Below, in pieces: positions 9,571 through 17,848 of a stretch of 64,000 nt of DNA. Source of the DNA: Aliidiomarina quisquiliarum (GTDB lineage Bacteria > Pseudomonadota > Gammaproteobacteria > Enterobacterales > Alteromonadaceae). The translations under genes were made by a program, and so were the position numbers. The notes beneath the pieces are model-generated. The model saw only the letters and a program-made list of their open reading frames with translations, was not told the origin of the DNA and did not search any database. The stretch lies in assembly GCF_023922585.1 (NCBI RefSeq), contig NZ_JAMFTN010000021.1, positions 124,001 to 188,000 of the forward strand, read 5' to 3'. Numbering within the stretch: position 1 is the first letter of the stretch; each line of letters starts with the position of its first letter.

Positions 9571-9924
9571 ATGAGTCATATTGATACCACACTGCTTGAA
9601 CAGTATGTGAGCATGCTAGGGCCGAATGGATTGCGGGAAAGTATGACCACCTTTAACGAGCTTATGCCTAGTTATATGGATGAGCTAAAAACAATGGTGG
9701 CAGCCAAAGACTCATCGGCAACGCGTCGGCAAGCGCATAAAATGAAAGGTGCCTGTCGCTCATTAGGGTTTGTGCGTTTGGCTTTAGCCATGGAATACAT
9801 TGAAAAAGATGCCTGGCATTGGCAAGGAGTAGAGTCGCTACTCATGTCTTGGCCCACAGAAATGAGCCAAGACATTAAAACAGCAACCGAATGGCTTGAT
9901 AAGAATAGCCCCGACCAAGCCTAA
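9571..9924 (+). CDS. Histidine phosphotransfer (HPt) domain protein
   Basis: This 117-residue single-domain protein relays phosphate between a receiver domain and a response regulator. The phosphorylation site is His56 in RRQAHKMKGACRSLGF, matching the HxxKG...LG pattern of HPt domains. The rest is predicted helical. It converges on an ArcA-like response regulator gene, whose upstream neighbour is a histidine kinase. This order recalls the separate HptA protein of the Shewanella Arc system, but the pairing is inferred. The stop codon lies in a short hairpin shared with the opposite gene. Confidence 0.88.
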   Translation: MSHIDTTLLEQYVSMLGPNGLRESMTTFNELMPSYMDELKTMVAAKDSSATRRQAHKMKGACRSLGFVRLALAMEYIEKDAWHWQGVESLLMSWPTEMSQDIKTATEWLDKNSPDQA

Positions 9925-9937
9925 GAATGTCTTAGGC
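9919..9937. terminator. Compact hairpin spanning two convergent stop codons
   Basis: GCCTAAGA / TCTTAGGC with a 3-base loop includes the TAA of the Hpt gene and the TAG of the response regulator gene. It could act in both directions, but neither side has a long T run. Confidence 0.4.
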
Positions 9938-10657
9938 TACTTTCACTTCTACGTCGCCCACAAAACGGTACCCTTCACCATGAATAGTGGTAATAAGGTT
10001 TGGCGTTTCTGGGTGCGACTCAAAATGGCGGCGAATACGGCGAATGGCCACGTCTACGGTGCGGTCATTTGGGCGTAACTCCCGGTCGAGCATTTTCTTT
10101 ACTAGGGTTTCGCGGTCATGAATTTTACCCGGTTGGGTAAGAAACAGCTCTAGTGCGCGGAACTCACTTTTTGGTAAACGAAACACTTTTTGTTCTGGAG
10201 AATATAGGCAGCGGCTATCGCAGTCTAAAATCCAGTTGCTAAAGTGGTATTGGCGGCTACCTTCTACCATAAACTCTTTCGGGGTATTAATTTGCTCAAT
10301 ACGACGAGACAAATTTCGCGCCCGAATAGTTAATTCCCGTGGGTTATACGGCTTAATTAGGTAGTCGTCGGCACCTAGCTCGAGTGCTAGCAAGCGGTCT
10401 TCGTCGCTGTCGCGGCCGGTTAAGAAAATAAGCCCTATATTTTTCTGTTCCCGTAGCGTTTCAGCAAGTTCAAGGCCACTTTGACCAGGCAAGTTAACAT
10501 CCATAATAATTATATCGATGTCCTGCTGGGCCATAATATGTTCCATTTGTCGGCCATCAGCCGCGTCGAACACCTCGTAGCCTTCTTGTTGAAAAAGGCG
10601 GGAAAGTGTTTGGCGGGTAATAACCTCGTCTTCTACAATCAGCAGTTTTACAGTCAT
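9932..10657 (-). CDS. OmpR-family response regulator, ArcA/TorR type
   Basis: The 241-residue transcription factor has a receiver domain (acidic pair Glu9-Asp10, phosphoacceptor Asp53 in IIIMDVNLPG, Lys in LIKPYNPRELTIRARNL). A winged-helix DNA-binding domain follows (LPKSEFRALELF, then RPNDRTVDVAIRRIRRHFE and TIHGEGYRF). These segments are very like ArcA, which controls respiratory genes according to oxygen. The start at 10657 is chosen because GGAAG sits 7 bases before it; an ATG four codons upstream has no such site. It follows the kinase gene on the same strand after 112 bases. It may be the genome's ArcA or a paralogue. Confidence 0.9.
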   Translation of the reverse strand: MTVKLLIVEDEVITRQTLSRLFQQEGYEVFDAADGRQMEHIMAQQDIDIIIMDVNLPGQSGLELAETLREQKNIGLIFLTGRDSDEDRLLALELGADDYLIKPYNPRELTIRARNLSRRIEQINTPKEFMVEGSRQYHFSNWILDCDSRCLYSPEQKVFRLPKSEFRALELFLTQPGKIHDRETLVKKMLDRELRPNDRTVDVAIRRIRRHFESHPETPNLITTIHGEGYRFVGDVEVKVA

Positions 10658-10769
10658 AATTGCTTCCATGGTGGTCGCTCGCTGGGTTCTTTAGTAATAC
10701 CAGCAAATAATAAGTCGTTTGCCTATAAGGATATGATTTATTGTCTAATTAATGCAAGAGCTAATCATA

Positions 10770-12371
10770 TTATTCTGTCAGTGGTATCTTAACAGTGATT
10801 AATGTGCCCTTACCCAAGGTGCTTTCGCACTCAATACTACCCTTTAAGATTTGGGTTACAAGATTATAGACTAAATGCATACCTAAGCCAGTGTGCCCAC
10901 CTACGCGGGTTGAGGTCATGAAGGGCTCAAAAATTCTGTGTTGCATTTCGTCGTTCATGCCAAGGCCATTGTCTTGGCATGAAATAAAGAGCAGTTCATC
11001 GTTATTATCCACTTGCAGCTCTATAGTACCCTTTTCTTGCCCCTTAAATCCATGCAATAGGGCGTTTTCCAATAACTCGGCAATAATTGTTTCTAATGGT
11101 CGGCGTCGTTGCGTGATAATTTGATCAGGAGCCTCTACCTGTAAAGTAACTATAGGGCCCTGTTGCAGCAAAGGGCGAATATGGCTTGCCACACTTTCAG
11201 CGAGCAGTTTTAATTTAATAGCCTCAGGCGCCTCTTTAGCGTGCTCAAAAGCAAGGCTACGAAAGCTGCCAATAAGTTCGCTAGCACGAGCTAGGTTACG
11301 TTGTACGATATCAATATTGCTTTTTAGCTCGTGTAAAATGTTAGTGCTTGCGTTAGTACTTAGGTTTTCAATGTCGTTGCTAAAAGCATTAAGTTGCTCT
11401 TCCAATATACTAGCGGCAGTCACCGAAAGGCCAATAGGTGTGTTAATTTCATGGGCAATACCAGCCACCATATCGGTCATGGAGGCTAAGCGCTCTGTTT
11501 CTATGCGTCGGTGTTGGCTGGCATGCAGCTCTTCAAGGGCTTCAATAAGTTCGCTGTTAGCCGCCCGTAAGGCTTGGGTGCGCTGGGCTATTTTAACTTC
11601 AAGCTCGTTAGTAAGGGCTTTATGTTGCTGGTCGCTGGCTTCACTATGTAGGCATACACGTTGTAACTTATCTAGGATACCGTTCACGCCAATACTAAAC
11701 TGGCTAATTTCGTTATATTTTGCAGGCGGTAAGCGCAAGTGGTAGTTTTTTTGAATGTGAATTTCTCGCAATTGGTTATTGATATCATTTAGCGGCCTTA
11801 ATAGGCGGCTGTGAATAATTCTGGCAAGCACGGCAGCCAGCAAAGTTAACACAAAAATAGCTGCCAAATGGAGCAGTGTGGTGTGCCTTATATAATTGTT
11901 TGATTCAGCTAATGACGTTCGTATGTAAATATAGCCAGCAATACTGTTGTCGCTATTCAGTAACGGGGCAGCAAGTTCAATATGCTGATCGCTTAACTGC
12001 GGCTGGTTTAGCGGAGGTAGTTGGTTGGCTCGGCTAGGAAGTGGGTCCATGCTAGAACGGTTATAACTAGTAAAATACTTTGTGTCTGTTGCTGAAACTC
12101 GATACAGGTGCAGGTGGGTTATGAAGCTAGAATGTTGCAAATTGCCCAGTACGCGGGCAGCTTGGTTGGCGTCGTCATTTTGTACTGCGTCAAGCAAACT
12201 TGGGCTAAGTACGCTAATTGCATTTTGCGTACGTTTGATAAGCGCTTCTTTATAGTGTTGGTTTTGCAAGTAAATGGAGCAGGCAAAAGTTATCAATAGA
12301 GCAAGGCCAGTTACCGCAGCCACGGCAATGGATAGGCTTTGCTTAATTGAGTTTCCATGGTTCTCTAGCAT
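10770..12371 (-). CDS. Membrane sensor histidine kinase
   Basis: The 533-residue kinase has TM1 at about residues 13-35, a periplasmic sensor of about 125 residues, TM2 at about 165-187 and a HAMP-like linker. A coiled coil (about 245-295) precedes His307 in the HisKA motif GIAHEINTPIG. The C-terminal ATPase domain has an N box (ELLENALLHGF), G1 (DNGLGMND) and G2 (GGHTGLGMHL). It has no receiver or HPt domain of its own, so it would phosphorylate a regulator directly. The adjacent ArcA-like regulator on the same strand is the obvious partner. The ligand is unknown. Confidence 0.9.
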   Translation of the reverse strand: MLENHGNSIKQSLSIAVAAVTGLALLITFACSIYLQNQHYKEALIKRTQNAISVLSPSLLDAVQNDDANQAARVLGNLQHSSFITHLHLYRVSATDTKYFTSYNRSSMDPLPSRANQLPPLNQPQLSDQHIELAAPLLNSDNSIAGYIYIRTSLAESNNYIRHTTLLHLAAIFVLTLLAAVLARIIHSRLLRPLNDINNQLREIHIQKNYHLRLPPAKYNEISQFSIGVNGILDKLQRVCLHSEASDQQHKALTNELEVKIAQRTQALRAANSELIEALEELHASQHRRIETERLASMTDMVAGIAHEINTPIGLSVTAASILEEQLNAFSNDIENLSTNASTNILHELKSNIDIVQRNLARASELIGSFRSLAFEHAKEAPEAIKLKLLAESVASHIRPLLQQGPIVTLQVEAPDQIITQRRRPLETIIAELLENALLHGFKGQEKGTIELQVDNNDELLFISCQDNGLGMNDEMQHRIFEPFMTSTRVGGHTGLGMHLVYNLVTQILKGSIECESTLGKGTLITVKIPLTE

Positions 12372-12449
12372 TTTTACTGCCAGCTTGTTACGAACTTGTT
12401 AATCATGGCGATATAGTAGCGCGTACCTTGTTTAAAATACAAGGCTAGG

Positions 12450-13454
12450 CTAACGCGCTATGGTTACTGTGTAGCGGTTATTCTGGGCAATAGTGTTAAC
12501 CTGCTTGAACTCGTTTTGCAGTAAGCTTGGCCAAGGTAAAAAGTTGTTAGCCACCATAACCACACGCCCACCAGGGTTTAAGTGTTGCTTTAGCGACTGA
12601 ATAAAGCGCGTGGTAATGCGGTAGTCGGTTTGTTTACCTTGGTGGAAGGGCGGGTTGGTAATAATCCAGTCGAAGCGTTCAGTTACCTGCTGGAAGCCGT
12701 CGGAAAGCCGAACCTCGTGTGCTGTGCTGCAGCTTGCTAAAGTAAGGCTGGCTGCCGTTGTGGCTAGGGTGCTTAAGTCGATGGCAAGCAATTGAGTGAT
12801 GGGCCGGTTGGCGCATAACCAAGCAGAAATAACGCCGCTGCCACAGCCAAAGTCGAGCACTGTTCCAGCTATATTCGCAGGCATATGTTCGAGCAGCAGA
12901 GCGGTGCCAGCGTCGAGCCGATTTTCACCAAATACACCGGGCAAAAAGAATACGTTATAGGTTTGGCCTTGAATGTTTAAGTGCGTGCATTGTGGAACGT
13001 CTGCAGCAACAAAAGGTTGGGTGCTCAGCAGCTCGGTTCTAATGAGTTGGCAGTGGCTACCACTGGCTTGCTTGTGTAAGGCGGCAAAACCCGGAATAGA
13101 CTTTTTTAGCAGTGCTCGTATACCGCTGTCGTTGGCACCAACAATATAACAAGGGGTATGTATAGGTAGTTGGTTGGCAAGTTGCTGAAATATAAAATCG
13201 GCTAAGGCTTTTTCTTTGGGCAAAAAAACCACCACCGCATGGCAGTTGCTGTTGTGCTGGAAGTAAGCGTTAACTTGCTGCCCATGCTTCGGTGTCAAGT
13301 CTGCCGTGTAAACACCACTATGGGCATATATATGCCAAGCAGTATCAGCCCCTTGGACAGCCAAGTCGGCGGGTGGGTTTACAAATAAAACAGCGGAATA
13401 TTGCTCAAGTATCTGCTGGCGCTGCAATAGGCGCCATGTGTTATCAAGACTCAA
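12450..13454 (-). CDS. rsmC: 16S rRNA m2G1207 methyltransferase RsmC
   Basis: RsmC methylates guanine 1207 of 16S rRNA in the 30S subunit using S-adenosylmethionine. The 334-residue protein has the usual two-part layout: a degenerate N-terminal methyltransferase-like half, then a catalytic half with SAM motif VLDFGCGSGVISAWL and catalytic NPPFHQG. It ends with the expected NNRYTVTIAR-like tail. The start overlaps the end of the DUF342 gene by 11 bases, so both are probably expressed together. Confidence 0.92.
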   Translation of the reverse strand: MSLDNTWRLLQRQQILEQYSAVLFVNPPADLAVQGADTAWHIYAHSGVYTADLTPKHGQQVNAYFQHNSNCHAVVVFLPKEKALADFIFQQLANQLPIHTPCYIVGANDSGIRALLKKSIPGFAALHKQASGSHCQLIRTELLSTQPFVAADVPQCTHLNIQGQTYNVFFLPGVFGENRLDAGTALLLEHMPANIAGTVLDFGCGSGVISAWLCANRPITQLLAIDLSTLATTAASLTLASCSTAHEVRLSDGFQQVTERFDWIITNPPFHQGKQTDYRITTRFIQSLKQHLNPGGRVVMVANNFLPWPSLLQNEFKQVNTIAQNNRYTVTIAR

Positions 13455-15111
13455 TCTCTACCTTTCCTTCCCTTAAAATTACGGTGCAAGGCCCGCGTGG
13501 CTCGTGAAAGCGGGTTATTTTATCATGAAATATAAACTCGGCACCTAAATGCATTACTTTATTTATATGCACTCGCACTGTTGGGTGGGGCGGTTCATTG
13601 TCGCGCAGTGACAGCAGTTTACTGCGCGCGGTAGAAATTTGCTGCTTCGTATTATCAAATAGTTTTTTTAATGTGTGGCGAAAGTCTACGTTAAAGCTGT
13701 CTGGGTTAGCCAAAAAAGCCTCTTTAGCTTTTAATAGCTTACGCTTGGTTAATACCAATTCTTTTAGTGCCTTGGTGGCCTCGTCTACGGCGGCTAAGTA
13801 TTCTTCACTTTGCAGCGGAACATTAAAGTGTATTCGGGTTTTTGTGCCCGCTGGGGCGCCTAGTTGGCCAACAAATAAGTCGTCGACAATTTCAATATTG
13901 CCGCCAATTACCTTTCCAGCAGCGGCCTTACCTTCACCGCCAACATGAATTTTGTCCGCGGAAATCACTTTGCAGTGGGTAAGTTGGCGCTCAATATGCA
14001 CCCCATGTAATGCGCTAAGGGTTGCATATTGGCAATAGGCTACCCAAATACTGGCGTCGGAAATAATGCGCGTGCTGTGCTCTATTAGGCCATGCTCATC
14101 GTCGTTATCGGTTTCGGTGTGGCGGCCAATAACACCTTTGGTTACGGTAATGTTTCCTTCAGCCCGAATGATAGCTGAATCGACATAACCATTTACTGTA
14201 ATGTCGCCCGTAGCGCTTACGCGCATGCCTGGGGTAACGTTACCGTCAATAATAATTGAACCGTCGTAGTCGATATGGCCAGTTGAAATATCGACACCTT
14301 TTAGCGTTAAGGTGTCATCTACGTTGGCCAAGTTGTCAATGAAAGTGGGTAAGCCATCAACGGTTGCTACCAGTATGTCGGGGTTGTCGATGTCGATGGC
14401 GGTGCCAATGCCCGCTTTTAACGGCTTGTCTTTACCGTCTTTGGCGTTAATCGCTTCGCCGGTTACCGTATAGCCTGGAATGCCAGTGGTAAAAGGAATT
14501 CGCTGCAGTATGGCGGTGCCTTCCTTCACCGACACTAAGGCACCAAAGTCGCGCATATCTACCCTGTGTTTGTCTTTTGGTTGGGGTTTTAATATACGCA
14601 TGCGGGCGTCTTCAACTAGTTTTTTGAACCAAGTGTCGGTGCCGTCTACCGCCGCTTTGCCCTTAGCTATAAGTACCGTAAGCGAGGCGCCTGGAGGGGC
14701 TTCTCGGCTATGGGCCACTACCGCTTCAATAGCCCGCCGGCGAATACCATTAACGATACCTGCGTTGCGCAATTGGTTCAGTACTTGTTCGGTTACTAGC
14801 GAGGTGCCGCTGTAAGGTGCTTCTACAATAGCTTCGACTTCCATTTTGTCGTCGGAAAGCCGCAATGACAGTTGTGCCGGGCGTTGTTCGCCAATACGTA
14901 TGCTTATTAACGGCGCAGTAGACTCGCCGCTTTCTAACATAAAATTGCGCGCTAAATTAGCCCATGTTTCGTCGCTAACAAAGTAATTATTATACTCTGA
15001 ACTGCGAAAGGCTTTTTCAAGGCTAGCAGGATCAAGAGTGTCGCTCGACGTTCCCCTAGGAATCTCGATATATAGTTCACGCCGTTTTAGCTTGAAGTTA
15101 ATGCCATTCAT
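13444..15111 (-). CDS. FapA family protein (DUF342)
   Basis: The 555-residue cytoplasmic protein matches the DUF342/FapA family. It has an N-terminal region, then a long right-handed beta-helix-like core rich in I/V-D-G-N repeats (GHIDYDGSIIIDGNVTPGMRVSATGD region, about residues 265-330). A coiled coil follows (about 440-500). In Vibrio vulnificus FapA helps polar flagellum assembly. No flagellar or chemotaxis genes adjoin this copy, so that role is only possible here. It is the first gene of a unit that continues into rsmC. Confidence 0.82.
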   Translation of the reverse strand: MNGINFKLKRRELYIEIPRGTSSDTLDPASLEKAFRSSEYNNYFVSDETWANLARNFMLESGESTAPLISIRIGEQRPAQLSLRLSDDKMEVEAIVEAPYSGTSLVTEQVLNQLRNAGIVNGIRRRAIEAVVAHSREAPPGASLTVLIAKGKAAVDGTDTWFKKLVEDARMRILKPQPKDKHRVDMRDFGALVSVKEGTAILQRIPFTTGIPGYTVTGEAINAKDGKDKPLKAGIGTAIDIDNPDILVATVDGLPTFIDNLANVDDTLTLKGVDISTGHIDYDGSIIIDGNVTPGMRVSATGDITVNGYVDSAIIRAEGNITVTKGVIGRHTETDNDDEHGLIEHSTRIISDASIWVAYCQYATLSALHGVHIERQLTHCKVISADKIHVGGEGKAAAGKVIGGNIEIVDDLFVGQLGAPAGTKTRIHFNVPLQSEEYLAAVDEATKALKELVLTKRKLLKAKEAFLANPDSFNVDFRHTLKKLFDNTKQQISTARSKLLSLRDNEPPHPTVRVHINKVMHLGAEFIFHDKITRFHEPRGPCTVILREGKVEIES

Positions 15112-15318
15112 TACAGAACCTTATGAACCCTTATAGTTATTATTCTTGGCTCATTTGATTAGGATATCGGTTTTATCTTAAAACCTTTGCTTATACAACA
15201 CTATAGCTACAATTAGGCATAAATAGCCAAGCTAGTATGTGGTGTGACTTGATCTTAGCTTACCCCATTGTAGTTAATAGTATATAGGTGAATATAGGGT
15301 GGTGCCTAACACGCCCAG

Positions 15319-16350
15319 TTAAAGGGGAGTGTCTGGGTAGGCTTCAACAAAAGTGTCTACCATTTCTGTGGCTGTTGGTATTTCTTCTTGGCCGAAGCAT
15401 GCGATATGAAACAGGGCTTCGCCTTCGTTACTTACGGGAATGTTACTCATGCCAATAATAATGCCGTCGATAGGGGAAACAATGCTTACGGTGTCAATTT
15501 GGTGGGGGGCGGCAATAGCAGCAATTACTTGCCCTTTACTAACGGTTTGACCAAGTTCCACTTTAACCAACACAATACCGTCGCGGCTGGTGCGTACCCA
15601 CAATGAACGTTGGGCAAAGACAGGTGTTACTTTTTTCCGGGTGCGGCGACCCTTCATCATTTTTAGCATTTTCATAACGTTGGTCACGCCGTTTAAACCA
15701 GCTTGAATAGAGGCGTAATCGAACCGTAAGGCTTCGCCTGCTTCATATAAAATAAGCGGAATACCAAGTTCTGTTGCCTGTGAACGCAGCGAGCCGTCGC
15801 GATCTTTAGCGTTCATAATTACGGGGCAATTAAAGGCTTCTGCCATGGCTGTCGCTTCGTCGTTATCAAAATTCACCCGAATTTGCGGTAAATTACTGCG
15901 GTGAATGGCGCCCGTATGTAAATCGATAATATGGGTGGCGCGCTCCACTAACTGGGTACGAAATAAATAGGCCAGCCGGCTACCTAAGGCACCACGCTCT
16001 GAACCAGGAAAACAACGGTTTAAGTCGCGGCGGTCTGGTAAGTAGCGCGATTGTTGAATAAAGCCAAACATGTTGACTACGGGTACTACTAATAGAGTAC
16101 CTACCAATTCCTTGGGGTCGACTTTATTAATTAGCCGGCGACATACTTCAATGCCATTTAATTCGTCACCATGTATGGCCGCACAAACTAATAATACTGG
16201 TCCGGGTTTTGTGCCATGGATTACTTCCACATGCAGGTCGAGTGGCGTGTCGTTATATAAACGCGCAGCTGGTAACCGCACCGTTTGTTGTGTACCAGGT
16301 GCAGTACTACTGCTGCCTAAATCGAAATTGGCAAAGCGTTTACGGGCCAT
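15319..16350 (-). CDS. Succinylglutamate desuccinylase/aspartoacylase family protein
   Basis: The 343-residue protein is a zinc carboxypeptidase-like amidohydrolase of the AstE/ASPA family. The zinc-site segment is VCAAIHGDELNGIEVCRR (His and Glu ligands, about residue 55). The third ligand is in IIDLHTGA. The C-terminal part (about residues 260-330) forms a biotinyl-like beta domain (VELGQTVSKGQVIAAI, VSPIDGIIIG). It starts 2 bases after rimK ends and forms an operon with rimK and the RimB-like protease. That suggests a substrate related to glutamate-modified peptides rather than arginine catabolism. Confidence 0.87.
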   Translation of the reverse strand: MARKRFANFDLGSSSTAPGTQQTVRLPAARLYNDTPLDLHVEVIHGTKPGPVLLVCAAIHGDELNGIEVCRRLINKVDPKELVGTLLVVPVVNMFGFIQQSRYLPDRRDLNRCFPGSERGALGSRLAYLFRTQLVERATHIIDLHTGAIHRSNLPQIRVNFDNDEATAMAEAFNCPVIMNAKDRDGSLRSQATELGIPLILYEAGEALRFDYASIQAGLNGVTNVMKMLKMMKGRRTRKKVTPVFAQRSLWVRTSRDGIVLVKVELGQTVSKGQVIAAIAAPHQIDTVSIVSPIDGIIIGMSNIPVSNEGEALFHIACFGQEEIPTATEMVDTFVEAYPDTPL

Positions 16351-16352
16351 AA

Positions 16353-17258
16353 TTAGCCTCTTCCTTTGGTTTTGGTTTTATGGGCTTTGGCGGTTTTCTC
16401 AATAAAAGAAATAATTTGTGAAGCAATGTCTTTTTCTGTTGCTACCTCTATACCTTCTAGCCCAGGTGACGAATTTACTTCCATTACTAAAGGGCCGTGG
16501 TTCGAACGTAAAATATCAACCCCAGCAACATTCAAGCCCATGGTTTTGGCCGCTTTAATTGCGGTAGTGCGCTCTGCGGGACTTAATTTCACTAAGGTGG
16601 CACTGCCGCCACGGTGCAAGTTGGAACGGAATTCACCGGGCTTCGCTTGGCGCTTCATGGCGGCAATAACGCGATCACCAATAACAAAGCAACGAATGTC
16701 GGCACCGCCAGCTTCTTTAATATATTCCTGCACCATAAAGTTAGCGTTAAGCCCCATAAAAGCTTCGATAACACTTTCAGCTGCTTGGCGGGTTTCAGCT
16801 AACACCACACCAATACCTTGGGTGCCTTCTAGTAACTTAATTACCAGCGGGGCACCACCCACCATGTCAATTAAATCAGGAATGTCGCTAGGTTTACTGG
16901 CAAAGCCGGTTACGGGCAAACCAATACCTTTGCGGGAAAGTAATTGTAATGAACGCAACTTGTCACGACTGCGGCTAATAGCTACCGACTCATTGAGTGG
17001 GTAGGTGCCCATCATTTCAAATTGGCGCAGCACAGCGGTGCCATAAAAAGTAATAGAAGCACCAATACGGGGAATGACCGCATCGAAGCTTTCTAAAATT
17101 TGCCCACGTACATGCATTTCGGGCTCTTTAGCATTAATATTCATGTAGCAACGTAATGGGTCGAGCACTGAAACCGTGTGGCCACGAGCTTCTGCAGCTT
17201 CAATTAACCGCCGTGTTGAATATAAGTTTCGGTTGCGTGACAGTATTGCAATTCTCAT
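16353..17258 (-). CDS. rimK: RimK, ATP-grasp ribosomal S6 glutamate ligase
   Basis: RimK adds glutamate residues to the C-terminus of ribosomal protein S6, or makes poly-alpha-glutamate, using ATP. The 301-residue protein has the RimK N-terminus ([21 protein letters not shown]) and ATP-grasp segments [42 protein letters not shown] and [28 protein letters not shown]. Length and motifs fit E. coli RimK (300 residues). It overlaps the upstream protease gene by 4 bases and is followed after 2 bases by the aspartoacylase-like gene. Confidence 0.95.
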   Translation of the reverse strand: MRIAILSRNRNLYSTRRLIEAAEARGHTVSVLDPLRCYMNINAKEPEMHVRGQILESFDAVIPRIGASITFYGTAVLRQFEMMGTYPLNESVAISRSRDKLRSLQLLSRKGIGLPVTGFASKPSDIPDLIDMVGGAPLVIKLLEGTQGIGVVLAETRQAAESVIEAFMGLNANFMVQEYIKEAGGADIRCFVIGDRVIAAMKRQAKPGEFRSNLHRGGSATLVKLSPAERTTAIKAAKTMGLNVAGVDILRSNHGPLVMEVNSSPGLEGIEVATEKDIASQIISFIEKTAKAHKTKTKGRG

Positions 17259-17689
17259 TCAGGTTCTCCAAATAGAAAGGAAGCCGCTGGGTTTACCATA
17301 AAGCGTCCATTCAATGCTTGTCGGCCAAGCAACATCCGAAACCTCATAGTGTCTCGGTTAGTAAGTGTTAACTCGGCTGGAAAAGATAGCCCGCCTGCCT
17401 TCATTGTGGTTTCTATCACGTAGCGTATTTCTTTATGGCCGCCCGAGTCGGTTACTTCACGCTCTTCAAGTATAGGGGCTTCACAAATATGCTCAGCATC
17501 ACTACCTTGCTGCGGGTGAACCCATATTTTTAACCAGTCGGCGCCGTTTTTTTGAAAACGCTCAAGTTTGAAAGCATGCAAACAAGAGGTTTTTGCACCT
17601 GTGTCAACTTTGGCTTTAATGGCGGGAATATTTAAGTCGGGAAGTGATACCCACTCTCGCCAGCCACTCGCTTTAAGATTTGTTGTCAA
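17255..17689 (-). CDS. RimB-like ATP-dependent zinc protease
   Basis: This 144-residue protein belongs to the PF05618 retropepsin-like putative zinc protease family. The motif [15 protein letters not shown] resembles an aspartic-protease active site, and [20 protein letters not shown] closes the fold. In Pseudomonas the rimABK operon includes such a protease (RimB), which trims glutamates added to S6 by RimK; the direct link to rimK here supports the same job. Translation appears to start at TTG 17689, because AGGA lies 8-9 bases upstream and no ATG or GTG fits better. Confidence 0.88.
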   Translation of the reverse strand: MTTNLKASGWREWVSLPDLNIPAIKAKVDTGAKTSCLHAFKLERFQKNGADWLKIWVHPQQGSDAEHICEAPILEEREVTDSGGHKEIRYVIETTMKAGGLSFPAELTLTNRDTMRFRMLLGRQALNGRFMVNPAASFLFGEPE

Positions 17690-17749
17690 AATGTTTTTCC
17701 TAAGTTGGCAATTATATTTTAATAGCGTTGTATGTTCGTTATAGCTTGT

Positions 17750-17848
17750 TCAGGTCAGTAAGCCAAAATAAATTAACAGCATAAGTAGGGCCCAAAGAAC
17801 CATAAAGCGTAGTCGTCGGCAGGTTGGGCACGGGGGGCGTTTAGGCAA
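17750..17848 (-). CDS. 32-residue CxxC, single-TM small protein downstream of mutH
   Basis: A 33-codon frame (32 residues) begins at TTG immediately after the mutH stop codon, with GGAG six bases before it inside the last mutH codons. The predicted peptide has a short basic N-terminus containing CPTC (Cys7 and Cys10), then RRLR, then one hydrophobic helix (residues 15-31), ending in LLT. The features a real product would need are all present: Shine-Dalgarno, coupling to mutH, a metal- or redox-type CxxC, and positive-inside topology. No function is known to me. Confidence 0.6.
   Translation of the reverse strand: MPKRPPCPTCRRLRFMVLWALLMLLIYFGLLT

Noticed and set aside
15112-15318. 207-base gap between the aspartoacylase and DUF342 genes
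   Set aside because: No frame with a ribosome site, no hairpin with a T run and no clear promoter pair was found.
16366-17004. 212-codon open frame on the plus strand opposite rimK
   Set aside because: rimK is clear on the other strand; the antisense frame has no recognisable domain and is a codon-usage shadow.
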